Positions 3,705 to 9,549 of a stretch of DNA of 9,549 bases are shown here, one piece after another. The notes beneath the pieces are model-generated. The model was given only the letters and a program-made list of their open reading frames with translations, was not told the DNA's origin and made no database searches. A program made the translations under genes and the position numbers. Source of the DNA: Thermoflexales bacterium (GTDB lineage Bacteria; Chloroflexota; Anaerolineae; B4-G1; SLSP01); the NCBI GenBank assembly GCA_007130345.1, contig SLSP01000264.1:1-9549 (forward strand), in the 5' to 3' direction. Positions within the stretch are counted from its first letter, which is position 1, and the number at the start of each line of letters is the position of its first letter.

Positions 3705-5831
3705 TTATTCCGGCAAGATATTTTCTACGTGGGCCAGCAGGTTGCTGCGATCTAAGGAACCTTTAGGCCAGATAGAGTCCGCCTGCGAGGCCAGTTGCAC
3801 GCGCAGATCGGGGGTGATGTCCTTAGCCGAGACCACGATGACCGGGATGTGTTGTGTGTCCTCGCGGTGGCGCAGTTGATCCAGCAACTCCTCGCCCGCG
3901 ATGTCCGGCAGCATCAGGTCGAGCACGATCATGTCGGGTGGGGCGTCGTCAATGGCCTGGAGCGCCGCTTTCCCGGTGTACGCCTCGGTGATGGCGAACC
4001 GGTGCCGGGCCTCAAACAGGCGGCGCATCAGGCGCGCGTCGGCGATGTGATCGTCAATGATGAGGATGCGCGGGCGATTATCCTCGCCAAAGTCCACCGG
4101 CTGCTCCGGCTCCGGCCCGGCGCTGGTGGTCGGGAGGGGCTGCATCTCGATCTTGTCGCCCAGCAGCCCGACGACGTGGCTCACCAACTCCTGCGTGCCG
4201 AAACTGCCCTTCTGCCAGATGGACTGGGTGTGGCGGCGCAGGCGCTCCCATTCTTCGGTAGACAGGGATTTGGCCGAGACGATGACCACCGGCACATCGC
4301 TGGTGCGCTTGTCGGCCTTGAGCTTCTCGATGATGGCGAAGCCGTTCATTCCGGGGATGGTCAGGTCGAGCACCACCAGGTCGGGCTGACGCTGGCGCAC
4401 CAGATCGAGGCCGTCGGGGCCGTTGTGCGCCTCGAAGATGCGATAGTTTTTGTAACGCAGCAGCAGCCGCCGGAGCAGGCGGCGGTCGTGGGGATTGTCG
4501 TCGATGATGACGATGGTGGTGATCTGCTCGTCCAGTTGTTCCAGGGCGGCGATCAGGCCGTCGGTGGAGTAGCCCGAAGGCTTCTCCGTCGGTTCTGGGG
4601 TAGAGGGCGGCGTCATCTGGAGATGGAAGGCGTAGCGGTCTTCGAGCGCGTGCTTTTCTGCGCTGAAGGTGTGCCCGGAGCAGTTGACCACCACGCACTC
4701 ATCGGGCGCGATGATGTGCTCCTCGACGAGGCGCTCCAGTCCGGCGAAGGCGACGCTGGCCGCGGGCTCCATCGAGTAGCCCTCGGTGCGGGCCACCCGG
4801 CGCATCGCGCGGAACGCGGCCCCGTCGCTGACGGCGATCATCGCGCCGCCGTAGGTGTCATTCGCCTGCTTGAGAATTTTGTAGGCTTTCCCCGGCTCGC
4901 CGGTAGAAAGCACGGTAATCAGCGTGTCGGGCACGACCGGCTCGGCCTCGTCCAGCCCCTTCTGCCAGGAATGGGCCATCGGCGCGCAGCCCTCGGCCTG
5001 GATGATGCCGAGCTTGGGCACGCGGTCGATGATCCCGGCGGCGAAGAGTTCCTCGAAGCCCTTGAGCACGCCGAGCGGCCCAATCCCGCCGGAGACCGCC
5101 TGCAAGTACCAGTCGGGCGCGCGCCAGCCCAACTGCTCGACGATTTCCATCGCCATCGTCTTCATGCTCTCCTTGCCGGTGATGGACTTCGCGCCCAGGT
5201 CTTGGTACAGCCCGCGCCGGGTGGCGAAGTCGGCGGCCACCTGCTTGGCCTGGTCATAAGTTCCGGTGATCTTGACCACTTCCGCGCCGTAGAGCGCGAG
5301 TTCGCGCATCTTCTCGGCGGGGACGCTGCTCGGCAGGAAGACCCAGAACTTGATGCCGGCCCGCGCGCAATAGGCAGCGTAGGCGGCAGCGGCGTTCCCG
5401 GTCGAGGCCAGCACCATCTCCTTGATGCCCCGCGCCTTCATCGTGCTCACGGTGAAGGCGGCCTGGCGGTCTTTGAAGGAGCCGGTCGGTTCGCGGCGCT
5501 CGTCCTTGATCCAGATCTCGCCGGTGCGCTCCACATCCGCGCCGAAGTGCAACTCACGCTCCAGCCCTAGCGCGTGAACCAGCGGCGTCCAGCCCTCCTC
5601 GCCCATCGAGACGAAGTCGAAGTCTTGGGGGAAGGGGAGCACCTCGCGGTAACGCCACAAGCTGCGCGGGCGGTCGGCCAGCGCGTCCGGCCACAGTCCG
5701 GGCAGCGCGGCGACATCGTATACGGCATCTAGCCACGCGCTATTACAGGCTTCACAATGGGTCGTAAAGAGTTCGGCGGGCATCTCGTGCCCACAATCCA
5801 TACAGCGTACAGCAGTGAATAGCGATTTCAT
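3705..5831 (-). CDS. Threonine synthase fused to two receiver domains
   Basis: The 708 residues are far longer than the roughly 400 of a normal threonine synthase. Residues 1-405 are a PLP fold-type II enzyme converting O-phosphohomoserine to threonine. They comprise an N-terminal zinc ribbon (C10-x2-C13, C26-x2-C29), the PLP lysine K120 in EPTGSFKDRQ, STGN at 143-146, the PLP-phosphate loop SGGIGPLG (247-254) and NCSGHTFSAEK near 383-393. A Pro/Thr/Glu-rich linker (about 406-436) leads to receiver 1 (437-558: D444-D445, D489, S519, K541). A second linker (559-586) leads to receiver 2 (587-706: D593-D594, D638, S668, K690). All phosphorylation residues are present in both. Both have KG after the lysine instead of KP, within SIW-x-KGS. 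The start ATG follows GGGGGG-AAAA. It lies 44 nt after the receiver-cyclase gene, probably in one transcript. The frame is open throughout, so this is a real fusion. A related PLP enzyme such as cysteate synthase is a less likely identity. Confidence 0.9.
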   Translation of the reverse strand: MKSLFTAVRCMDCGHEMPAELFTTHCEACNSAWLDAVYDVAALPGLWPDALADRPRSLWRYREVLPFPQDFDFVSMGEEGWTPLVHALGLERELHFGADVERTGEIWIKDERREPTGSFKDRQAAFTVSTMKARGIKEMVLASTGNAAAAYAAYCARAGIKFWVFLPSSVPAEKMRELALYGAEVVKITGTYDQAKQVAADFATRRGLYQDLGAKSITGKESMKTMAMEIVEQLGWRAPDWYLQAVSGGIGPLGVLKGFEELFAAGIIDRVPKLGIIQAEGCAPMAHSWQKGLDEAEPVVPDTLITVLSTGEPGKAYKILKQANDTYGGAMIAVSDGAAFRAMRRVARTEGYSMEPAASVAFAGLERLVEEHIIAPDECVVVNCSGHTFSAEKHALEDRYAFHLQMTPPSTPEPTEKPSGYSTDGLIAALEQLDEQITTIVIIDDNPHDRRLLRRLLLRYKNYRIFEAHNGPDGLDLVRQRQPDLVVLDLTIPGMNGFAIIEKLKADKRTSDVPVVIVSAKSLSTEEWERLRRHTQSIWQKGSFGTQELVSHVVGLLGDKIEMQPLPTTSAGPEPEQPVDFGEDNRPRILIIDDHIADARLMRRLFEARHRFAITEAYTGKAALQAIDDAPPDMIVLDLMLPDIAGEELLDQLRHREDTQHIPVIVVSAKDITPDLRVQLASQADSIWPKGSLDRSNLLAHVENILPE

Positions 5832-5875
5832 TTTTCCCCCCAGGGTTGGCTTGATGGGCCGATTAAAACGTGCGG

Positions 5876-6961
5876 CTATAGGTGGCGCATTTGTGGATCG
5901 TGCAGCGCGACGATTTCGTAGATTTGCGAAAGCTGGCGGTATTCCTGCAAGACCGGCACGTCCACGCGCCGGGCTTCAATGTGTTCCTGGATAGCCTGGT
6001 ATGTGCGCTCCTCGATCAAAATCTGCGTGGCTTTGGCGTGTTCTTGCAGGCGCTTCGCCATATTGACGGTTTGGCCGATGACGGTGTAATCCATCAGCCG
6101 CTCGGAGCCGATATTGCCGACGATGACCTCGCCGGTGCAGATGCCCACCCCCAAGCCCAGGGATTGCATATCCTCGTGCTGCTCACGGAGTTGGCGGAAG
6201 CGATCTTGCATCAGCCAGGCGGTGTAGAGCGCGCGCTCGGCGTGGTCGTCGGTGGGGACGGGCGCGCCGTAGAAGGCCATCACCGCGTCACCCAGGTACT
6301 TGTCCAGCGTGCCGTCGAACTGGAAGATGGGTTCCGTGAGCACCTGGAAGATGCGGTTGAGCATCGCCGTGACGTGGGAGGGCGAGTGCAACTCGGAGAA
6401 GTCGGTGAAGCCGCGAATGTCGGCGAAGAGGATGCTGGCCTCGCAGCTTTCGCCGCCGAGGCGCAGGTTCTGGTCGGGGTCGCTGAGGATGAGCTTGGCG
6501 ATGTCCTCGGAGATGTAGCGCGTCAGCACCCGCGCCAGCACCTTGTTCTTGGTTTCCAGTTCGTCGTGCAGCAACTTGATCCGCAGCAGCGAGCGCACGC
6601 GGGCTTGTAATTCTACGGAGATGAAGGGCTTGGTGAGGAAGTCGTCGGCCCCGGCTTCCAGGCCCTTGAGCTTGATCTTGAGTTCGTGGAGCGATGTGAC
6701 CATCAAGACGGGGATGGCATCACCGTCGGGCGTCTCGCGCAGCGATTTGACCAGGGTGAACCCGTCCATTTTGGGCATAATCACATCGGTGATGATGAGG
6801 TCGGGCGCGATTTCTACCACGTTTTCCAACGCTTCGAGGCCGTTGTGCGCCTCGAAAATTTCGTAGGGTGTATCAGAGAGCATCGACCGCACCATACGGA
6901 TGTTGGTAGGGTTATCGTCCACCACCAGGATGCGCGGCTTGTTGTCGGTCTGTTCGTTCAT
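5876..6961 (-). CDS. Response regulator with class III adenylate cyclase output domain
   Basis: A 361-residue soluble protein expected to make cAMP from ATP when its receiver is phosphorylated. The receiver (about 9-127) has D15-D16, phosphoacceptor D59 in LIITDVIMPKMDG, T89 and K111-P112. A helical linker with a coiled-coil look (LLHDELETKNKVLARVLTRY, 130-149) follows. The cyclase domain (about 172-352) has metal-binding D181 in FADIRGFTDFS and D225 in KYLGDAVMAFYG, adenine-selecting K221 and D291 (MDYTVIG), and transition-state N300 and R304 (VNMAKRL), so the active site is complete. These residues point to adenylate rather than guanylate cyclase. The ATG at 6961 has only a weak SD (GAGAC). 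It is the first gene of a likely two-gene unit with the threonine synthase fusion. Confidence 0.92.
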   Translation of the reverse strand: MNEQTDNKPRILVVDDNPTNIRMVRSMLSDTPYEIFEAHNGLEALENVVEIAPDLIITDVIMPKMDGFTLVKSLRETPDGDAIPVLMVTSLHELKIKLKGLEAGADDFLTKPFISVELQARVRSLLRIKLLHDELETKNKVLARVLTRYISEDIAKLILSDPDQNLRLGGESCEASILFADIRGFTDFSELHSPSHVTAMLNRIFQVLTEPIFQFDGTLDKYLGDAVMAFYGAPVPTDDHAERALYTAWLMQDRFRQLREQHEDMQSLGLGVGICTGEVIVGNIGSERLMDYTVIGQTVNMAKRLQEHAKATQILIEERTYQAIQEHIEARRVDVPVLQEYRQLSQIYEIVALHDPQMRHL

Positions 6962-7002
6962 AATTTCTGTCTCAACTGTATCTTGCGAAGGTTGCTTCCC
7001 TG

Positions 7003-7031
7003 ATTATAATCAAGATGATTAAAATATGCAA
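7003..7031 (-). promoter_or_regulatory. Probable promoter of the cyclase-threonine synthase unit
   Basis: The minus strand has a perfect -10 TATAAT (7008-7003) and, 17 bp upstream, TTGCAT (7031-7026), which matches the -35 consensus only in TTG. The -10 lies inside the palindrome GATTATAATC (7002-7011). The transcript would start near 6996, about 35 nt before the ATG. Confidence 0.5.
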
Positions 7032-7066
7032 TTATCACCGTTCGAGCGTTTGACAGGCAAGCCCAG

Positions 7067-7095
7067 ACGCCTTGTGTCAGATAATCGCAAGGCGT
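7067..7095. repeat. 8-bp inverted repeat with T-rich flank
   Basis: ACGCCTTG (7067-7074) and CAAGGCGT (7088-7095) pair around a 13-nt loop; on the plus strand TTTCTCCTCT follows. It lies between the Coa1-like gene and the cyclase promoter. It may help end transcripts, but it is weak. Confidence 0.35.
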
Positions 7096-7127
7096 TTCTC
7101 CTCTCACCGGGTCAAAATACCGCTTGT

Positions 7128-7149
7128 CAGGCTTGCTCAAGCAAGCCTG
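7128..7149 (-). terminator. Hairpin after the Coa1-like gene (probable terminator)
   Basis: CAGGCTTGC and GCAAGCCTG form a 9-bp perfect stem, 6 nt past the stop codon of the Coa1-like gene. Only a short TATTTT occurs further on in the direction of transcription, so termination is plausible but not textbook. The same stem bases partly recur at 7054-7063 (AGGCAAGCCC). Confidence 0.5.
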
Positions 7150-7155
7150 GGGCCA

Positions 7156-7575
7156 TCACTCCAGCAGCAGATCGATGAGGCGCGAATCCGAGCGCAGCTC
7201 TAGCGAGAGGGTTGTGTAGTGCCAGCCCTCAATGTCCTTATACGCGCTGACGTGAACCGTCCCACGTCCCCGACGGCCAGAAACGGGGATGGAGAGATAG
7301 GCTTCGCCGGAGCTGCCGCTGGTGGAGATCGACCCGCCGATGAACCAGCCCGCCCGCACCGGATCGCCTAGCATCATCGCGGCAGTTTCGCTGGATTCGA
7401 CCCGCGCGATGGCCCCTTGCACCACCTCGGAGGAGCGCATCAGGTACATGATGCCGAAAAAGAAGACCGAGATGCATCCCAGGATGAAAATAGCGAGCGC
7501 GCATCCGGCCACACCCCGCAACTGCATCACCGGGCCGCGCCTTCTCCGACCTCCAAAACGTGTATGTAGTTTCAT
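7156..7575 (-). CDS. Small membrane protein, Coa1/Tim21-like
   Basis: A 139-residue protein. A basic N-terminus (GGRRRRG, 8-14) precedes one membrane helix (about 22-46, GVAGCALAIFILGCISVFFF and on), which predicts the C-terminal domain outside. The rest has the pattern of the cytochrome oxidase assembly (Coa1) family: MLGDPV (68-73), IPVSGRRGRGTVHVSA (96-111) and GWHYTTLSLEL (117-127). In mitochondria this fold assists cytochrome c oxidase assembly; the role in bacteria is unclear. The ATG at 7575 was chosen over one 12 codons earlier because AAAGGAAAAGGG sits just before it and would otherwise be coding. No oxidase gene is nearby. The family assignment is by pattern only. Confidence 0.65.
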   Translation of the reverse strand: MKLHTRFGGRRRRGPVMQLRGVAGCALAIFILGCISVFFFGIMYLMRSSEVVQGAIARVESSETAAMMLGDPVRAGWFIGGSISTSGSSGEAYLSIPVSGRRGRGTVHVSAYKDIEGWHYTTLSLELRSDSRLIDLLLE

Positions 7576-7597
7576 AGCCCTTTTCCTTTGAGTCCCC

Positions 7598-7625
7598 TGA
7601 AAAAAGTCCAAAAACCTGATTTTTG
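7598..7625. repeat. AT-rich direct repeat, copy 1
   Basis: It begins TGAAAAAAGTCCAAAAA and ends GATTTTTG. It matches copy 2 at 7809-7835 except for two or three bases around the centre, and similarity continues weakly into the flanks. On the minus strand it reads as a short A/T hairpin followed by GGACTTTTTT. It lies just upstream of the Coa1-like gene's ribosome site. Confidence 0.6.
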
Positions 7626-7655
7626 TAACAGATCAGTTTTCTAAGCACGCTCCAA

Positions 7656-7673
7656 GCCCCCGTCCCCGGGGGC
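7656..7673. repeat. GC hairpin 1 of three
   Basis: GCCCCCG and CGGGGGC pair over 7 bp with a TCCC loop. It is preceded by GCTCCAAG (7649-7656), which also precedes hairpin 3 at 7764-7771. It lies in the gene-free stretch downstream of tgt. Confidence 0.5.
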
Positions 7674-7684
7674 GGCTAGACCGA

Positions 7685-7732
7685 TAGTACACGCTTGAGG
7701 CGTCCCCGAGACGGGGACTTCGAGCTAGTACA
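7685..7732. repeat. GC hairpin 2, flanked by TAGTACA direct repeats
   Basis: GTCCCCG-AGA-CGGGGAC (7702-7718) is a 7-bp stem. It is extended in RNA by GCUUGAG pairing with UUCGAGC, with two wobble pairs and a 2-nt bulge. The 34-bp hairpin unit is bracketed by TAGTACA at 7685-7691 and 7726-7732 in the same orientation, which resembles a target-site duplication around a tiny insertion. Confidence 0.45.
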
Positions 7733-7770
7733 GTGCGGCTTAAATAACTCCCCAGTTAAACTTGCTCCAA

Positions 7771-7788
7771 GGGGAACGTCAGTTCCCC
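7771..7788. repeat. GC hairpin 3 of three
   Basis: GGGGAAC and GTTCCCC pair over 7 bp with a GTCA loop, directly after the second copy of GCTCCAAG. With hairpins 1 and 2 it fills the interval between the two AT-rich direct repeats. Confidence 0.5.
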
Positions 7789-7808
7789 GTTCCGACGTAT
7801 GACTCTCT

Positions 7809-7835
7809 TGAAAAAAGTCCAAAAATCCGATTTTT
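7809..7835. repeat. AT-rich direct repeat, copy 2
   Basis: It begins TTGAAAAAAGTCC and ends in AAAAATCCGATTTTT, a 7-bp palindrome around one base. It is in the same orientation as copy 1, and the two bracket the three GC hairpins. The 15-base end recurs as a reverse complement at 7903-7917. Confidence 0.6.
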
Positions 7836-7902
7836 CCACACGCGACCTATTGCCTATATGAAATTCGCACGCGAAAAATCTATCTGTAGTATCAAGTTTC
7901 TG

Positions 7903-7917
7903 AAAAATCGGATTTTT
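7903..7917 (-). terminator. AAAAATCGGATTTTT palindrome downstream of tgt
   Basis: On the minus strand this is AAAAATC-C-GATTTTT, an A/T stem ending in a T5 run, 64 nt past the tgt stop codon. A second inverted repeat, CTTTCAG (7924-7930) with CTGAAAG (7949-7955), lies between it and tgt. Together they could form the tgt 3' end, but the stem is thermodynamically weak. Confidence 0.4.
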
Positions 7918-7980
7918 AGGGTGCTTTCAGTGTAATCTTTTCCTTGCGCTGAAAGAACCGTGCCAAAACTAACGCGAAGC

Positions 7981-9123
7981 CTATGCGCGCGACGTCGCGC
8001 GGGCTTCCCAAAATGCGGCGCGATACGCCGCGAACTCCCCCGCCAAGATCGCCGCGCGGATCTCGTGGATGATGGTCAGCATCGTGTGGAGGTTGTGGAT
8101 GGAGAGCAGCGTCGCCACCAGCATCTCCTTCGCCACCAGCAAGTGGCGCAGGTAGGCCCGGCTGAAGTGGCGACAGGTGTAACAGGTGCAGCGCTCGTCC
8201 AGCGGCGCGGGGTCTGTGGCGAAGCGGGCGTTGCGCATATTGAATTTGCCATCCCGCAGGAGCGCTTGCCCATTGCGCGCCACGCGGGTGGGCAACACAC
8301 AGTCGAAGATATCGATGCCGCGTGCCACGCCCTCGACCAGGTCTTCGGGCGTGCCGACGCCCATCAGGTAACGCGGCTTGTCGGCGGGGAGCAGGGGCAC
8401 GGTCACGTCGAGCATCGCGTGCATCTGCGTTTTGGTCTCTCCCACCGACAGCCCGCCGATGGCGTAGCCGGGGAAGTCGAGGCCGCGCAGGAATTCCGCG
8501 CTCTGCGCCCGCAGTTCCGGGAAAACGCCGCCCTGCACAATCCCGAAGAGCGCTTGGTCGGCGCGGGTGTGCGCCGCGTGGCAGCGCTCGGCCCAGGCGT
8601 GCGTGCGCCGCAGCGCGCGCGTGTTGTAATCGTAATCATCTGGCGGCGCGCACTCATCGAGCACCATCGCCACGTCGGCCCCGAGGTTCTGCTGAATCTC
8701 CACCACGCGCTCCGGCGTGAAGCGGTGGCGGCTGCCGTCGATGTACGAGCGGAAGGTCACGCCGTCATCGTCGATAGTGCGGAGCGGCTTTTTGCCCTTC
8801 TGCCCACCCAGGCTGAAGACCTGAAATCCGCCGGAGTCCGTGAGCATCGGGCCATCCCATCCCATAAAGGCGTGCAATCCGCCCAACGCGGCGATCACCT
8901 CGTCACCGGGACGCAGATAGAGGTGATAGGTGTTCGCCAGCACCAGCGACGCGCCGACCTCGCGCACCTGGCGCGGCGTCAGTGCCTTGACGGTGGCCTG
9001 GGTGCCCACCGGCGCGTAGATGGGCGTCAACAATGGCCCGTGTGCCGTCTGGAACGCTCCGGCGCGGGCCGCGCCATCCGTCGCGTGGCGTTCAAACTGG
9101 AATAGCTTGGGGTGAGGGTTCAT
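7981..9123 (-). CDS. tgt: tRNA-guanine transglycosylase (queuosine synthesis)
   Basis: This enzyme swaps guanine 34 for preQ1 in tRNAs with GUN anticodons (Asp, Asn, His, Tyr), the committed tRNA step of queuosine formation. At 380 residues it has the normal bacterial length. Visible landmarks are D96 in LTDSGGFQVFSL (general acid/base), D156 in VLDECAP, Q197 in GIVQGG, AIGGLSVGE (221-229), nucleophile D274 in IFDCVLPTR, and the zinc site C312-x-C314-x2-C317 with H343. All catalytic and zinc residues are present. The open frame extends 16 codons further, but the ATG at 9123 gives the standard N-terminus. No good SD precedes either start. No other queuosine genes are in the window, and no preQ1 riboswitch is recognisable upstream. 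Confidence 0.96.
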   Translation of the reverse strand: MNPHPKLFQFERHATDGAARAGAFQTAHGPLLTPIYAPVGTQATVKALTPRQVREVGASLVLANTYHLYLRPGDEVIAALGGLHAFMGWDGPMLTDSGGFQVFSLGGQKGKKPLRTIDDDGVTFRSYIDGSRHRFTPERVVEIQQNLGADVAMVLDECAPPDDYDYNTRALRRTHAWAERCHAAHTRADQALFGIVQGGVFPELRAQSAEFLRGLDFPGYAIGGLSVGETKTQMHAMLDVTVPLLPADKPRYLMGVGTPEDLVEGVARGIDIFDCVLPTRVARNGQALLRDGKFNMRNARFATDPAPLDERCTCYTCRHFSRAYLRHLLVAKEMLVATLLSIHNLHTMLTIIHEIRAAILAGEFAAYRAAFWEARATSRA

Positions 9124-9224
9124 TACTGTATGATACCATATCCTCAAATTCAGCCAACCCTGGCGCGTCAACTGCTGGTATATTTTAACATTTACGGTTA
9201 AGATAAAAGTGAGCTTCGCTTGTC

Positions 9225-9313
9225 AAACGTGAAACGTGAAACGTCAAACGTCATGGAATCTATTTCAGAAGCAGTATCTTGACATTGGTTTTGACGTTTG
9301 ACGCCCGACGTTC
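9225..9313. repeat. 7-nt phased repeats in inverted blocks
   Basis: Block 1 (9225-9252) is four heptamers in a row: AAACGTG, AAACGTG, AAACGTC, AAACGTC. Block 2 (9293-9313) is three heptamers in the opposite sense: GACGTTT, GACGCCC, GACGTTC. CGTCAAACGTCA (9242-9253) and TGACGTTTGACG (9292-9303) are perfect 12-bp inverted copies across 38 nt. The blocks lie in the divergent spacer between tgt and the lipoprotein gene and could be a multi-site operator or a genome-wide intergenic repeat. No unambiguous promoter was found for either neighbour; TTGACG (9298-9303) with TAACAA 18 bp later is a weak plus-strand candidate. Confidence 0.55.
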
Positions 9314-9359
9314 AGCACACGTAACAACATTATCAAAAATTTTTTGCGAGGAGGATCGT

Positions 9360-9549
9360 ATGAAACCCCAGTTGATTGCGCGATGGATACTTTTGATGCT
9401 GTTGATAGCGGCGCTGGCGTGTAATTTCCCCACCCCGACGCCCGAAGTGCCCCAGGTTTCTGAGGAACTGACCCCGCTGCCCGACGCCACAGAGACCCCA
9501 GAGCTGCCGGATGATCCCCTCATCCCTGGGCCGACGCCTACCGAAGCGC
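9360..9549 (+). CDS. Putative lipoprotein, N-terminal part (runs off the window)
   Basis: An ATG at 9360 with a strong GAGGAGG 5 nt upstream opens a frame that stays open to the window edge (63 codons). Residues 1-21 form a lipoprotein signal: basic start (K2, R8), a hydrophobic core rich in Leu and Ile (10-19), then LAC with C21 as the lipidated residue. The -3 position is Ala rather than the usual Leu, so the lipobox is slightly atypical. After C21 the chain is rich in Pro, Thr and Glu (FPTPTPEVP, LPDATETPELP), a flexible linker typical of surface lipoproteins. The functional domain lies beyond the window, so no function can be given. It is the only plus-strand gene here. Confidence 0.8.
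   Translation, partial: MKPQLIARWILLMLLIAALACNFPTPTPEVPQVSEELTPLPDATETPELPDDPLIPGPTPTEA

Noticed and set aside
4440..4640. A frameshift or assembly join creating the threonine synthase-receiver fusion
   Set aside because: The frame is continuous, the linker has the Pro/Thr/Glu-rich composition expected between domains, and the second linker joining the two receivers has the same character. A sequencing check of the junction would still be sensible.
3795..5570. A 591-codon open frame on the plus strand opposite the threonine synthase fusion, and similar long frames at 42-1049, 5882-6610 and 7960-9105
   Set aside because: They mirror real genes on the other strand, have low-complexity composition typical of antisense frames in GC-rich DNA, lack ribosome sites and show no family motifs.
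6958..7140. A 60-codon minus-strand frame between the Coa1-like gene and the cyclase
   Set aside because: It crosses the cyclase promoter and an inverted repeat, has no convincing SD and no recognisable motif.
9124..9171. A longer Tgt starting at 9171
   Set aside because: The extra 16 residues do not match the usual Tgt N-terminus and have no SD; the ATG at 9123 gives the normal length.
9225..9313. A CRISPR array
   Set aside because: The units are 7 nt with no spacers between them, and no cas genes are present.
9260..9523. An 87-codon minus-strand frame at the right end
   Set aside because: It overlaps the plus-strand lipoprotein start, which has a strong SD, a signal peptide and a lipidation Cys. 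The minus frame is Ser/Gly/Val low-complexity sequence antisense to the Pro/Thr linker.

Overview
The window is GC-rich in its genes and AT-richer between them. It reads as chromosomal DNA of a free-living bacterium, most likely a Chloroflexota (Anaerolineae-type) lineage. That placement is an inference from the mix of an alpha-type GlnA, many stand-alone and fused receiver domains, a Coa1-type membrane protein, and spacers full of short hairpins. Seven complete protein genes plus one short leader-peptide gene lie on the minus strand. The only plus-strand gene is a lipoprotein cut off by the right edge.

Layout, left to right. (1) glnA, glutamine synthetase (48-1382, minus), is preceded by a complete attenuator: a promoter with TTGACA and TATGAT (1666-1693), a 25-codon leader ORF with six consecutive Gln codons (1567-1644), competing RNA pairings, and an intrinsic terminator (1509-1544) before glnA. 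A very strong Shine-Dalgarno-like stretch (1491-1503) lies between the terminator and the gene. (2) A three-gene operon (3524 down to 1803) encodes two single-domain response regulators and a two-part GNAT acetyltransferase joined by a TAATG overlap. A set of three alternating half-sites (3563-3593) lies in its upstream region. (3) A two-gene unit (6961 down to 3705) encodes a receiver-adenylate cyclase and a threonine synthase fused to two receiver domains. (4) A small Coa1/Tim21-like membrane protein (7156-7575) follows. (5) A gene-free stretch (7576-7980) holds duplicated AT-rich repeats and three GC hairpins. (6) tgt, tRNA-guanine transglycosylase (7981-9123), comes next. (7) A divergent spacer (9124-9359) holds 7-nt phased repeats, followed by the start of a lipoprotein gene (from 9360, plus).

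The strongest observation is the glnA leader. It has the parts of a classical ribosome-mediated attenuator (as in trp, his or leu), but the control codons are glutamine and the regulated enzyme makes glutamine. The expected logic is that low charged tRNA-Gln stalls the ribosome on the Gln run, an antiterminator forms, and glnA is read. The second is the threonine synthase with two apparently phosphorylatable receiver domains, next to a receiver-adenylate cyclase. This suggests that an amino-acid biosynthetic enzyme is coupled to phosphotransfer signalling. Both are read from sequence only; the mechanisms are inference.
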